Of a stretch of 64,000 bases of DNA, positions 9,758 to 17,619 are shown in pieces. How positions within the stretch are numbered: position 1 is the first letter of the stretch; each line of letters begins with the position of its first letter. Source of the stretch: Thalassospira mesophila (GTDB lineage: Bacteria; Pseudomonadota; Alphaproteobacteria; Rhodospirillales; Thalassospiraceae). Both the position numbers and the translations under genes were made by a program. A model generated the notes under the pieces. It saw only the letters and a list, made by a program, of their open reading frames with translations, was not told the DNA's origin and did no database searches. The stretch lies in the NCBI RefSeq assembly GCF_002115755.1, contig NZ_JFKA01000006.1, positions 1 through 64,000 of the forward strand, read 5' to 3'.

Positions 9758-10383
9758 AGGGTGATAAAAATACCGTCGATTGCCCGGTTCGCGATGTTGC
9801 CGTCGACATAGCCGCGCCCGAGGGGGACGAAGATACAGGCGGGTGGGGCGGGCTGGAATTTTTGCCCGGCCATCCGCTGATATGGGTGCTGATTTTATCC
9901 GAACTTGTGGTGTTCGGCGCCTTCTTGCTGGTTTTTTCCGCGGTGCGGATTATGGACCCCGCCGGTTTCGCCGCCGACCAGCTGCATCTAAGCCCGCTGG
10001 CCGGGGGGATAAACACCATCATTTTACTGACCAGCGGGCTATGTGCCGTTTTTGCCATGCGCGCGGTTGAACACGGCAAGCTGCTGTCCTGTCGGGTGTG
10101 GCTGGGGGCGACGGCACTTTTGGGGCTGGTTTTTCTGATTGTCAAACTGCTTGAATATGGGGCTAAAATTGATGCGGGCATCACCATCGATACCAGCACA
10201 TTTTTCACCCTTTATTTTCTGATCACCGGCTTTCATGCCCTGCATGTGGTGTTGGGACTGGGCATTTTATGTGTGGTCGGCATTTGGCCCAGCCGGATCA
10301 ATATCGAAACCGGGACGGCATTCTGGCATATGGTTGATTTGATCTGGGTACTGGTTTTTCCGGTGATTTATCTGGTGCGATGA
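9754..10383 (+). CDS. norE: Heme-copper oxidase subunit III-like protein NorE
   Basis: A 209-residue, five-helix membrane protein of the cytochrome c oxidase subunit III family. In nor operons this accessory protein (NorE) supports NOR activity but is not part of the purified NorBC enzyme. Landmarks are GHPLIWVLILSELVVFGAFL (about 32-51), FLIVKLLEYGAKI and FHALHVVLGLG (the HxxHV subunit III motif, about 160-170). It overlaps norD and norF by ATGA at both ends, so the three are tightly coupled. Confidence 0.88.
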   Translation: MKGDKNTVDCPVRDVAVDIAAPEGDEDTGGWGGLEFLPGHPLIWVLILSELVVFGAFLLVFSAVRIMDPAGFAADQLHLSPLAGGINTIILLTSGLCAVFAMRAVEHGKLLSCRVWLGATALLGLVFLIVKLLEYGAKIDAGITIDTSTFFTLYFLITGFHALHVVLGLGILCVVGIWPSRINIETGTAFWHMVDLIWVLVFPVIYLVR

Positions 10384-10685
10384 TGGAACACAAAACCGTT
10401 TCTGCGCGAACTGCGACATGGGTGTGGGGCGTTGCCAGCACGGCCACAATACTTGCCCTGGCCGCAACATTTGAACAGGTGCCGGGCGGTGCCCTGATTG
10501 CGCGTTTTTTGCCCGTTGTTATTATTATGGCGGTGGCAAGTACCAAGGCGTGGCTGATTTTGCGGTTTTATCTCGGGCTGCGGAATGCCCAAGGCAGTTG
10601 GACCGGGTTATTTGCGGCTTTTTTGATCGTGATTGTTGTTGGTGTTGTTTTTGCCCAGGCCGCGATCATTCTGATCGATCAATGA
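10380..10685 (+). CDS. norF: Small membrane protein NorF (cytochrome c oxidase subunit IV-like)
   Basis: A 101-residue protein with three predicted transmembrane helices (about 12-30, 38-60, 74-98) of the prokaryotic cytochrome oxidase subunit IV/NorF type; STKAWLILRFYLGLR in the middle is typical of that family. Its position directly after norE, with a 4-base overlap, supports the assignment. It probably supports assembly or stability of NOR; its precise role is unknown in the family. Last gene of the nor operon. Confidence 0.82.
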   Translation: MMEHKTVSARTATWVWGVASTATILALAATFEQVPGGALIARFLPVVIIMAVASTKAWLILRFYLGLRNAQGSWTGLFAAFLIVIVVGVVFAQAAIILIDQ

Positions 10686-10719
10686 TTTGGTCATGTACGG
10701 TTTTGGCTGGCATTTGTTG

Positions 10720-10733
10720 TTGACCGGAATCAA
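10720..10733. promoter_or_regulatory. Second FNR/NNR-type box, upstream of the Crp/Fnr genes
   Basis: TTGACCGGAATCAA fits TTGAC-N4-ATCAA and sits in the 281-base gap between norF and the first Crp/Fnr gene, 234 bases upstream of its ATG. It could serve for auto- or cross-regulation of the regulator block. No clear -10 element was identified at the right distance. Confidence 0.55.
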
Positions 10734-10966
10734 GCGATCACGCGCCGAAAAGTTCATGCTGCAAACCGGGCTGTAAGCCAGGGTCGGGAAGGCATGTTTA
10801 AATGATCGGTATAAATTGCGGTTGCGCATTGTAACGTCCTTCCTTTTGATTTTTTATAACATTTACAGTTTGAAAATTGGCCGATGGCTATGTCTTGCGT
10901 TCTGGTCGCAATGTTGACCGTCGCATTGTGCTTGTTTTCAATCGTATCTGTCAGGGAGCACGAACA

Positions 10967-11635
10967 ATGTCACGCCGAAACCTGGTTGCCGCCGACTATG
11001 ACCTGATTTCCAATGTTGCTGTGATGTCGGCGTTTTCCAGACCGGAAGTTGCCGATATGGTGAGCGGCACGGCGGTAAGCATTTATCCTGCGAGCCAGCT
11101 TTTGTTTAACGAAGGCGAAGCCGCGGACAAATTTTTTATCGTGATTAAAGGTCAGGTGCGCCTGTTTCGTATTCTTGGTGATGGCCGGGTAACGCTTTTT
11201 CATTTGGTAGCCGCCGGGGAACCTCTGGCCGAGGCCGTGATGTTGGCCGGGCAAAATTACCCTGTGTCGGCGGAATGCGCCCCGGGAAGCGAAGTTGTGG
11301 CGATTAGCAAAACCCAGTTTGTGACGCGCCTGAAAGCTGACCGCGCCATGATTGGACGTATGATGCAGTCCCTGATTGAACGAGAACGGTTTTTTTATCA
11401 GGAATTGCATGACCTGCGACAAAGAAGCCCGATGCAACGTCTGGCCGGGTTTTTACTGGCACAGGATGGCGGCGATAAATTGTCAGTGCCAAAACATGTG
11501 ATTGCCAACCGGATCGGTGTGACGCCAGAAACATTTTCCCGTGCTTTGCGCAGGCTTGAAGACGGTGGATTTATCGAACGTGACGTCGATATGACCATAC
11601 GGGATCGCGATGGTCTTAGCCGTTTTGCCCAATGA
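10967..11635 (+). CDS. Crp/Fnr-family regulator (DNR/NNR-like), first of three
   Basis: A 222-residue regulator with an N-terminal cyclic-nucleotide-binding-type sensor domain (about 20-140), a long dimer helix and a C-terminal helix-turn-helix (about 170-215). The recognition helix reads TPETFSRALRRL; its E-x-x-S-R pattern is the one that reads TTGA...TCAA half-sites in FNR. There is no N-terminal cysteine cluster for an FNR iron-sulfur centre, so a heme/NO-sensing DNR or NNR role is the likelier reading. The start at 10967 has GGGAG upstream; an ORF extending to 10877 lacks support. Its place behind norF and near a TTGAC-type box suggests it controls nor. Confidence 0.85.
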   Translation: MSRRNLVAADYDLISNVAVMSAFSRPEVADMVSGTAVSIYPASQLLFNEGEAADKFFIVIKGQVRLFRILGDGRVTLFHLVAAGEPLAEAVMLAGQNYPVSAECAPGSEVVAISKTQFVTRLKADRAMIGRMMQSLIERERFFYQELHDLRQRSPMQRLAGFLLAQDGGDKLSVPKHVIANRIGVTPETFSRALRRLEDGGFIERDVDMTIRDRDGLSRFAQ

Positions 11636-11747
11636 GGTGGCGGGCGGCGGTTTTATCAGGTTGATATGGAACAAAGCAGCGATGAGGACACATGGTTAGA
11701 GTGACTCCAGCATAGATTACAACCGTCTCCGCATTACGGATCATGTC

Positions 11748-12479
11748 ATGATAAACGATATCGAACGTATCGCTGGTGTTCTTCGCTTTGCGACTTATTT
11801 CCGAACATGGCCACAGGAAGATATTCTTGAGCTGGCAGGCCTGTGTGACTGGGTGCGGCTGGATGCAGACACCGCGATGATTTCATCGGGCCAACCGGCG
11901 TTGGCTTTGTATTTGATCGTGAACGGGCATGTTGAACTGTCGTTTGAAGATCGCAGTGGCAAAAGTGGCCTGATTGATCTTTTGGGCAATGGCCAACTGG
12001 TGGGCGAATGTGCGCTGGTGCCCGAGGGGTGCTATGCCGTTTCAGTTCGCACGTTAGAAGCAACAACCGCCATTCGCATTGACGGTCCGGGTTTTTCCGA
12101 TTTTCTGGCCGATCATTTTGATTGCGCCCTGACCATGATGTCGGCAATGACGGAGCGGTTATGCCAGATGTTGCGTCAGGCCGAAGAACTTAAATGCCGA
12201 TCCGCTGCCCAGCGATTGGGGATTTATTTACTGGCCGATGCGGTGGCGATTGATGGTGTTTATGAAACGCCGCTGACCATTGAAAAATCGGCCTTGGCGC
12301 GCAAGCTGGGCATGACCAGCGAAACCATATCGCGCGCGCTGAAAAAGCTTGTCGATGTTGGGGTAACGCAACATTCCAACGGCCATATTATCCGCATTGC
12401 CAACGCTGAAATACTGGCGGAATGGTGCGGCCTTGCAGGCAATGATGGAGACGAAAATGCGTTCAAGACCGCTGTCTGA
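11748..12479 (+). CDS. Crp/Fnr-family regulator, second of three
   Basis: A 243-residue Crp/Fnr protein: sensor domain about residues 10-130, dimer helix near 130-150, HTH about 185-225 with recognition helix TSETISRALKKL, again E-x-x-S-R. It is more diverged from its two neighbours than they are from each other: the sensor domain lacks the HFLTRACAFAEA/HLVAAGEPLAEA type block and instead has LIDLLGNGQLVGECAL. Some cysteines are present but not as an FNR-like N-terminal cluster. It is followed by the third regulator with a 23-base overlap, so the two are one transcription unit. Ligand unknown; NO, oxygen or redox sensing is inferred from context. Confidence 0.83.
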   Translation: MINDIERIAGVLRFATYFRTWPQEDILELAGLCDWVRLDADTAMISSGQPALALYLIVNGHVELSFEDRSGKSGLIDLLGNGQLVGECALVPEGCYAVSVRTLEATTAIRIDGPGFSDFLADHFDCALTMMSAMTERLCQMLRQAEELKCRSAAQRLGIYLLADAVAIDGVYETPLTIEKSALARKLGMTSETISRALKKLVDVGVTQHSNGHIIRIANAEILAEWCGLAGNDGDENAFKTAV

Positions 12480-13161
12480 AACGGAACGTGATCTTGTTGC
12501 AACGGCCCCGTTATTTTCAGCCCTGGGGGAAGAACGTTTCCGCGATCTGGTTGGGAAATGCCGGGTCGAATGCCATGCTGTTGGCGAATACTTGTTTCAG
12601 GCGGGTGATATCGCCGATCATTTATACTTTTTGTTATTCGGGCAGTTGCGTCTGGTCAGGATTTCGGCGCAGGGCGAAGAAACCGTTATGCATTTCCTGA
12701 CCCGGGCCTGTGCCTTTGCCGAGGCCATTTCACTTGCCGGGCGGGCGTACCCGGTAAATTGCGAGGTCATGGAAGAATGCGAAATTGTGGTGGTGCCGCG
12801 TGACGCCTGTGTCGCCCTTTTGCGCAGCACACCGCGTGTGGCAACCGACGTTCTTGTTAGCTTGATAGAGTGGGAACGCTTTTTGCTCGACGAAGTCTAT
12901 CAGCTTCGCCACACAAAACCATTGCAACGAATTGCATCGTTTCTGATTGATTTTGAAGATCGTAGCGGCGAACAGTCTGTGGGTGTCAATGCCGTCGCTT
13001 ATCCTGAAAAGCGCCAAATCGCGAGCCGGATTGGTGTGACGCCCGAAACATTTTCCCGGTCTTTGCGAAAACTTGAAGCCGCCGGCGCGATTGCCAAAGG
13101 CCCCCATCTGAAAATTCTGGATCGTCACATACTGGAACAATCCGCCCAGATGGCGGGTTGA
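12457..13161 (+). CDS. Crp/Fnr-family regulator, third of three
   Basis: A 234-residue Crp/Fnr regulator resembling the first one: shared blocks include the FAEAISLAGRAYPVNCE sensor segment (compare LAEAVMLAGQNYPVSAE) and the HTH text RIGVTPETFSRSLRKLE. The ATG at 12457 is chosen because GGAG lies 6 bases upstream; it is inside the end of the preceding gene (23-base overlap), and an in-frame extension to 12397 has no ribosome site. The duplicated sensor architecture suggests that the first and third regulators arose from one ancestor and may answer related signals, such as NO via heme, with different set-points. Function is inferred from family and location only. Confidence 0.83.
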   Translation: MRSRPLSETERDLVATAPLFSALGEERFRDLVGKCRVECHAVGEYLFQAGDIADHLYFLLFGQLRLVRISAQGEETVMHFLTRACAFAEAISLAGRAYPVNCEVMEECEIVVVPRDACVALLRSTPRVATDVLVSLIEWERFLLDEVYQLRHTKPLQRIASFLIDFEDRSGEQSVGVNAVAYPEKRQIASRIGVTPETFSRSLRKLEAAGAIAKGPHLKILDRHILEQSAQMAG

Positions 13162-13377
13162 TAAAACAATCAGATGGAATGATACAAACAAAGCAATTGT
13201 GGTTTACATCTTAAAGATATAAGCCACAGCTGCTTTGTCAAGATGGGCAGATAAATTTTACTGCGGATCGCACATGAGCAGCCAAACCACTTCGATCAGG
13301 TTTGGAAGTCGCAGATCAAAATCATCAGCCATTGATGTCACCGTCTGACACGTTATGAAGCCGAATTGAACTGGGGG

Positions 13378-13435
13378 TTGACAGCATTTATCTTTTAGAT
13401 TATACGCTTAATCAAATAGATTATGCGCTTAATCT
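13378..13435 (+). promoter_or_regulatory. Promoter with two LacI-type operators
   Basis: TTGACA (13378-13383), a 17-base spacer and TATACG (13401-13406) form a sigma-70-like promoter. Two imperfect palindromes cover it: AGATTATACGCTTAATCA (13397-13414), which includes the -10 element, and AGATTATGCGCTTAATCT (13418-13435), 21 bases further on. CG-centred palindromes of this kind are typical LacI/GalR-family operators, so the LacI gene that follows should repress its own operon. Confidence 0.85.
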
Positions 13436-13457
13436 CGCGTTTATCCGGAGTGTTTTA

Positions 13458-14498
13458 GTGTCCGTTAAGCAAAGTCGCATCAAGCGTGTCACCCAAAGCG
13501 ATGTTGCCGCCATGGCCGGTGTTTCAACCGCCGTGGTATCTGCTGTGATTTCGCCAAAGCCGGGCAAAACCATTCGTGTTGGTGAAGAGGCCGAAAAACG
13601 GGTCCGGGCAGCGATGGAGACTTTGGGTTACGCCCCGGATGTTGTTGCCCAGTCATTGGCAGGGGGAAAGCGCAATATTATCGGCGTTTTTACTTATGAA
13701 GCCATCTTTCCGTCAGACAGTGAAAACTTCTTCTATCCATTTTTACTTGGCATTGAGCGCGGCGCGATGAAACTTGGGCAGGACTTGCTGCTTTTCACAT
13801 CATCGTCGCTTGAAAAAGGGCCGCGCAGCATTTTTCCAGGTGGTGCCAACCGCATGGGTGTTGCCGACGGGGCTATTCTGTTGGGCGAAGAACCCGATAA
13901 ACGCGAGCTAAAACGGCTTTACGATACGGGGTTTCCGTTTGTAACCATTGGCCGCCGCGATACTGTCAAAGCAGAACTTAACTGGGTCGCCGCCGATTAC
14001 GCCGCTGCCGTTGCCGATGTAGTAAAACGCTGTGCCGCATTGGGCCATCGCAAATTAAAGTTTGTCGGCGCAACGAAAGTCCGCGAACAAAATATTGACC
14101 GCGAACGTGGCTTTATGGGACGGCAGGCAGAAGACCTGACCCTTTCCGTCGAACGATGTGAAACTGATGACATCAATGGTGAATGGCTTCGTCGGTGTCT
14201 GGACGATGGATACACTGTTGTTCTGACCGAAACCTTCAAACACGCCGTTGCATTAGAATGCCAGGTGGCCGCAATGCACGGCAGTGTACCACAGACCATT
14301 TCCATCGTTGCATTGGCATCCCCGCTAACCCGACCCGCCGATGTCGAACGCTGGACGCGGATTTCCGTCCCCCGGGAAGAAATGGGCGAAGTCGCCGTGC
14401 GCAACCTGATTGCGCAGATCAGAAGCCCTGAAAACACCCCCATAAAAACCACGTTGCCTTGCGGTTTCGTACCAGGCAGCACCCTGCAAGCCATCTGA
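13458..14498 (+). CDS. LacI-family transcriptional regulator
   Basis: A 346-residue LacI/GalR repressor: N-terminal HTH and hinge (about residues 10-65: TQSDVAAMAGVSTAVVSAVI then GYAPDVVAQSLAGG) followed by a periplasmic-binding-protein-like effector domain (about 70-340). It starts at GTG (13458) with GGAG upstream. As first gene of the ABC operon, behind a promoter covered by two operators, it is a self-limiting local repressor that should be released by the imported compound or its metabolite. The effector cannot be named from the sequence. Confidence 0.9.
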   Translation: MSVKQSRIKRVTQSDVAAMAGVSTAVVSAVISPKPGKTIRVGEEAEKRVRAAMETLGYAPDVVAQSLAGGKRNIIGVFTYEAIFPSDSENFFYPFLLGIERGAMKLGQDLLLFTSSSLEKGPRSIFPGGANRMGVADGAILLGEEPDKRELKRLYDTGFPFVTIGRRDTVKAELNWVAADYAAAVADVVKRCAALGHRKLKFVGATKVREQNIDRERGFMGRQAEDLTLSVERCETDDINGEWLRRCLDDGYTVVLTETFKHAVALECQVAAMHGSVPQTISIVALASPLTRPADVERWTRISVPREEMGEVAVRNLIAQIRSPENTPIKTTLPCGFVPGSTLQAI

Positions 14499-14528
14499 AC
14501 TTAATCTGAAACGGGAGGTAACAAAAAA

Positions 14529-15779
14529 ATGTCAACCATAATGATTAAGCGCTTAATTTGCGCAGCCGTGTTTAGTGGAACCATCGCAACAAACGTGAAT
14601 GCCGAGGAATTGCGTTTTACTGTCTGGACCGGTAGCAAGGCGCACCTTGATATGCTTAACGATATCGCCAACGGTTTCAAGCAAACCCATCCTGATGTAA
14701 CCGTCCGGTACGACACCATTCCCTTTGGGGATTATGTGCAAAAGCTGACATTACAAATGGCCGGTGGCAATCCCCCCGACCTTGGCTGGCTGCTTGAAAA
14801 CTCGGCCCCGGCTTTTGTCGAAGCGGGCGCATTAGCCGACGTTTCAAAGACACTGCACGCGACAGAAAATTATAACTATGCTGATTTCTCGACATCTGCC
14901 ATGGGCCTTTGGACCAAAGACGATAGTGTTTATGGCATTCCTTTTTCGACGTCACCGTTTCTCGTCTATTACAATAAATCGCTTTACGATGCCGCCGGAC
15001 TGGAAACACCGGACCAGCGTGCAACAGATGGCACCTGGACGTGGGAACAGCTTAAAAAAGATGCCGCCACCCTGCGCAACGCAGATGCAGGGGTATGGGG
15101 TTATGAAACAGTTGATGGTCAGGGCTATAGCGCACGCGTATGGCATAACCTGATCCCGATCATCCGCGCCTATGGCGGGAATGCATGGACAGATGGGACC
15201 TGCCACCTTGACAGCCCCGAGGCCGTTAAGGCCATCAAGTTGTTTCATAACATGATTTATGTCGATGGATCAGCCGTTCCCCCTGGCGAACAGGGCGATT
15301 TCTTTTCAGGTAAATCAGCCCTGACTGTTACTCAGATTTCACGCGTTTCCAAACTGGCCGACGCAAATTTTGACTGGGGAATTGCGCCCCTGCCCGCCGG
15401 CCCCGCCGGAAATGCGGCGACCGTTGGCCAGGCAGCTGTTGTTGCCTTTGCTCAGGGTAAAAACAAAGAAATCGCAGCTGAATTCCTTGCCTATATGACC
15501 AGCGCAAAAAACGTTGCAAAAATGGCCGAATTTTTCCCGCCGGCACGTAAATCCGTACTTGAAGGAGACGCTTTCCTGTCTAGTAACCCGGCAATCACCC
15601 CGGCACAAATGAAAATTGTTGCCCAAGGCATTGAAAACGGTTCCGTCCTGCCAAGCCATGAACATTTCCCACAAATCGAAGCAAAAGCCCGGCCGGAGTT
15701 CGATGCACTTTGGTCAAAGGATGCCGACATTCAGGCAACCATGACCAAACTTTGCCAGGGCATTCAGCCCCTTTTGTAA
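14529..15779 (+). CDS. ABC transporter substrate-binding protein, sugar type (family 1)
   Basis: A 416-residue periplasmic binding protein with a signal peptide (cleavage near residue 25, after VNA) and a mature start of EELRFTVWTGSKAH. Typical family 1 features are ANGFKQTHPDVTVRY, GGNPPDLGWL and VYGIPFSTSPFLVYYNKSLY (split here) in the first 150 residues and the C-terminal TSAKNVAKMAEFFPPARKS. This places it with CUT1 transporters for oligosaccharides, polyols or glycerol-phosphate-like substrates. GGGAGGT precedes the ATG. Codons 5-10 coincide with a perfect LacI-type operator. Followed by a strong hairpin before the permease genes, the usual arrangement for making binding protein in excess. 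Confidence 0.92.
   Translation: MSTIMIKRLICAAVFSGTIATNVNAEELRFTVWTGSKAHLDMLNDIANGFKQTHPDVTVRYDTIPFGDYVQKLTLQMAGGNPPDLGWLLENSAPAFVEAGALADVSKTLHATENYNYADFSTSAMGLWTKDDSVYGIPFSTSPFLVYYNKSLYDAAGLETPDQRATDGTWTWEQLKKDAATLRNADAGVWGYETVDGQGYSARVWHNLIPIIRAYGGNAWTDGTCHLDSPEAVKAIKLFHNMIYVDGSAVPPGEQGDFFSGKSALTVTQISRVSKLADANFDWGIAPLPAGPAGNAATVGQAAVVAFAQGKNKEIAAEFLAYMTSAKNVAKMAEFFPPARKSVLEGDAFLSSNPAITPAQMKIVAQGIENGSVLPSHEHFPQIEAKARPEFDALWSKDADIQATMTKLCQGIQPLL
14544..14557. promoter_or_regulatory. Third LacI-type operator, inside the binding-protein gene
   Basis: ATTAAGCGCTTAAT is a perfect 14-base palindrome at codons 6-10 of the binding-protein gene, sharing the CGCTTAAT half-site with the two promoter operators about 1.1 kb upstream. 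It is the most symmetric of the three, so it may be a high-affinity site that supports looping or blocks transcription into the transporter genes. Confidence 0.75.
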
Positions 15780-15791
15780 CGCACAACCAGG

Positions 15792-15825
15792 ATGGGCGAC
15801 GATACCACCCGTTATCGTCGCCCAT
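15792..15825 (+). terminator. Intercistronic hairpin between binding protein and permease genes
   Basis: ATGGGCGACGATA (15792-15804) pairs perfectly with TATCGTCGCCCAT (15813-15825), a 13-base stem with an 8-base loop and no T-run. Such elements protect the binding-protein mRNA from 3' decay or attenuate transcription into the permease genes. Confidence 0.7.
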
Positions 15826-15878
15826 AACCCGGCACGCGTAAAACCTGCATCCAACATTGCCCTACAAAGGAAGCGAAC

Positions 15879-16778
15879 ATGTCCGCTGCCATCAAGGGGC
15901 CATCCCTGACACTGAAAGCGCGCGAAGCGATATCGGGATGGCTCTTCGTAAGTCCGATACTAACGGGCTTTATGATTTTTTTCGTCGGTCCCCTGATCGC
16001 AGTATTCTATTACAGCACAACCGAATGGAATTTGCTGAGCCAGCAATCGCACTTTGTGGGTATTGAAAACTATGTCGATGCCCTGACCCGCAACGACACA
16101 TTCTGGGACGTGCTGGTAAATTCGCTGGTCTTTGCAGCAGGACTGGTGCCCCTCAACATGTTACTGGCACTTGGACTGGCACTTGCCCTTTCAAGGTCGG
16201 TCCGCGGGGCTGTGTTTTTCCGCACCGTGTTTTTTGCGCCGGTTATTACCTCGGCTGTTGCCTGGGCCATCATCTGGACATTCCTGCTTCAACACGAAAG
16301 TGGCGCTGTTAACCGGGCATTATCCGTCATTGGCATTAACGGGCCGAACTGGTTACACGAACCACATTGGGCCATGGCGTCGGTCATTTTCACCCGTGTT
16401 CTGAAAACAGTTGGGCTGAACATGATCCTGTATATCGCAGCCCTGCAATCCATCCCGCGTGACTATACGGAAGCCGCCAGACTTGAAGGTGCCAATGGCT
16501 GGGAAATTTTCCGCCGAATCACCTGGCCTCTTCTTGCCCCCACCACACTTGTCATCATGGTGATTACAGTTGTCGGTTCCCTGAAGGTTTTCGACCACAT
16601 TTATCTGATGACGGGCGGTGGACCACAGAACGCAACACTGGTGCTTGCCTTTTACATCTATGAACAGGGTTTTAAATTCTTCAATACCGGTTACGCATCA
16701 GCGCTTGCCGTCATCCTGTTCGTGCTGATTCTGGCGCTTACCATCCTACAAACGATCCTGAAGGCGGCGCGCAAATGA
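15879..16778 (+). CDS. Sugar-type ABC transporter permease (MalF/UgpA-like)
   Basis: A 299-residue inner-membrane permease with six predicted helices. The cytoplasmic EAA loop reads EAARLEGANGWEIFRRITWPLL (split here; about residues 198-219), which docks on the ATPase, and DHIYLMTGGGPQNAT near 245-260 is characteristic of MalF/UgpA-type subunits. AAGGA precedes the ATG. The stop codon overlaps the next permease start by 4 bases (ATGA), so the two form a heterodimer made in equal amounts. Confidence 0.93.
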   Translation: MSAAIKGPSLTLKAREAISGWLFVSPILTGFMIFFVGPLIAVFYYSTTEWNLLSQQSHFVGIENYVDALTRNDTFWDVLVNSLVFAAGLVPLNMLLALGLALALSRSVRGAVFFRTVFFAPVITSAVAWAIIWTFLLQHESGAVNRALSVIGINGPNWLHEPHWAMASVIFTRVLKTVGLNMILYIAALQSIPRDYTEAARLEGANGWEIFRRITWPLLAPTTLVIMVITVVGSLKVFDHIYLMTGGGPQNATLVLAFYIYEQGFKFFNTGYASALAVILFVLILALTILQTILKAARK

Positions 16779-17617
16779 CTTATCGCACGCAACAGAAAAT
16801 CACCCGTATTTGCTGGATCATCGGTCTTTGTGCGCTGGCTATCCCCTTTGTCTTTCCCTTCATCTGGATGCTTTCCGGTGCACTGAAAGGGCAGGCAGAC
16901 GTATTTTCGTCGGCATCCCTGATCCCGTCAAAAATACACTGGTCGAATTTTTCAGAAATTTTCGCCTACCAGCCTTTTGCCCGGCAATATTTCAATTCGC
17001 TTTACATTGCAGTGCTTGTAACGGGGTTAACCCTGTTTCTGGCTTCAATGGCCGGATATGCGCTGGCACGTTTGCGGTTTTCCGGTAGTGCGCTGGTACT
17101 GTTACTGCTGATATCGGCACTGATGATGCCAGAAGAAGTCACCATCATTCCCAATTTTTTTCTGATGAAAAAACTCGGGTTCATGAACACCCATATGCCG
17201 CTAATCCTGTTGCCGCTTTTTGGTTCGCAGGGGGTCATGGCCACGTTCCTGATGCGACAGTTTTTTTTGGCCCTGCCCAAGGAACTGGAAGAAGCGGGCC
17301 GCATGGACGGGCTTTCGCGTTTCGGGGTTTACTTCAAGGTGGCGCTGCCCCTGTCCCGGCCTGCCCTGTCAGCAGTTGGCATTATCACCTTCCTGTTTTC
17401 CTGGAACCTGTTTCTGGAACCACTGGTTTTTGTGAACGACATCGAACTGTTCACCCTCCCGCTCGCCCTTGCCAATTTTACCGACACCTACGGCTTGCCG
17501 CTCTGGCATCTGCAACTGGCAGCAACCGCGCTTGCCGTTATTCCCATGCTTATTGTTTACATTCTGGCCCAGCGCCAAATCGTCGAAAGTTTCGCCCTGT
17601 CAGGCGTGAAAGGATAA
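16775..17617 (+). CDS. Sugar-type ABC transporter permease (MalG/UgpE-like)
   Basis: A 280-residue six-helix permease, partner of the preceding one. The EAA loop reads EEAGRMDGLSRFGVYFKVALP (split here; about 171-191). RFSGSALVLLLL and FSWNLFLEPLVFV are typical MalG-family segments. It ends 2 bases before the FAD-dependent oxidoreductase gene begins, so that enzyme is co-translated with the transporter. Confidence 0.93.
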   Translation: MTYRTQQKITRICWIIGLCALAIPFVFPFIWMLSGALKGQADVFSSASLIPSKIHWSNFSEIFAYQPFARQYFNSLYIAVLVTGLTLFLASMAGYALARLRFSGSALVLLLLISALMMPEEVTIIPNFFLMKKLGFMNTHMPLILLPLFGSQGVMATFLMRQFFLALPKELEEAGRMDGLSRFGVYFKVALPLSRPALSAVGIITFLFSWNLFLEPLVFVNDIELFTLPLALANFTDTYGLPLWHLQLAATALAVIPMLIVYILAQRQIVESFALSGVKG

Positions 17618-17619
17618 AA

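Noticed and set aside
10608..10829. 73-codon minus-strand frame over the end of norF
   Set aside because: Antisense to a real gene, with no motif; the interval is better explained as norF end plus regulatory DNA.
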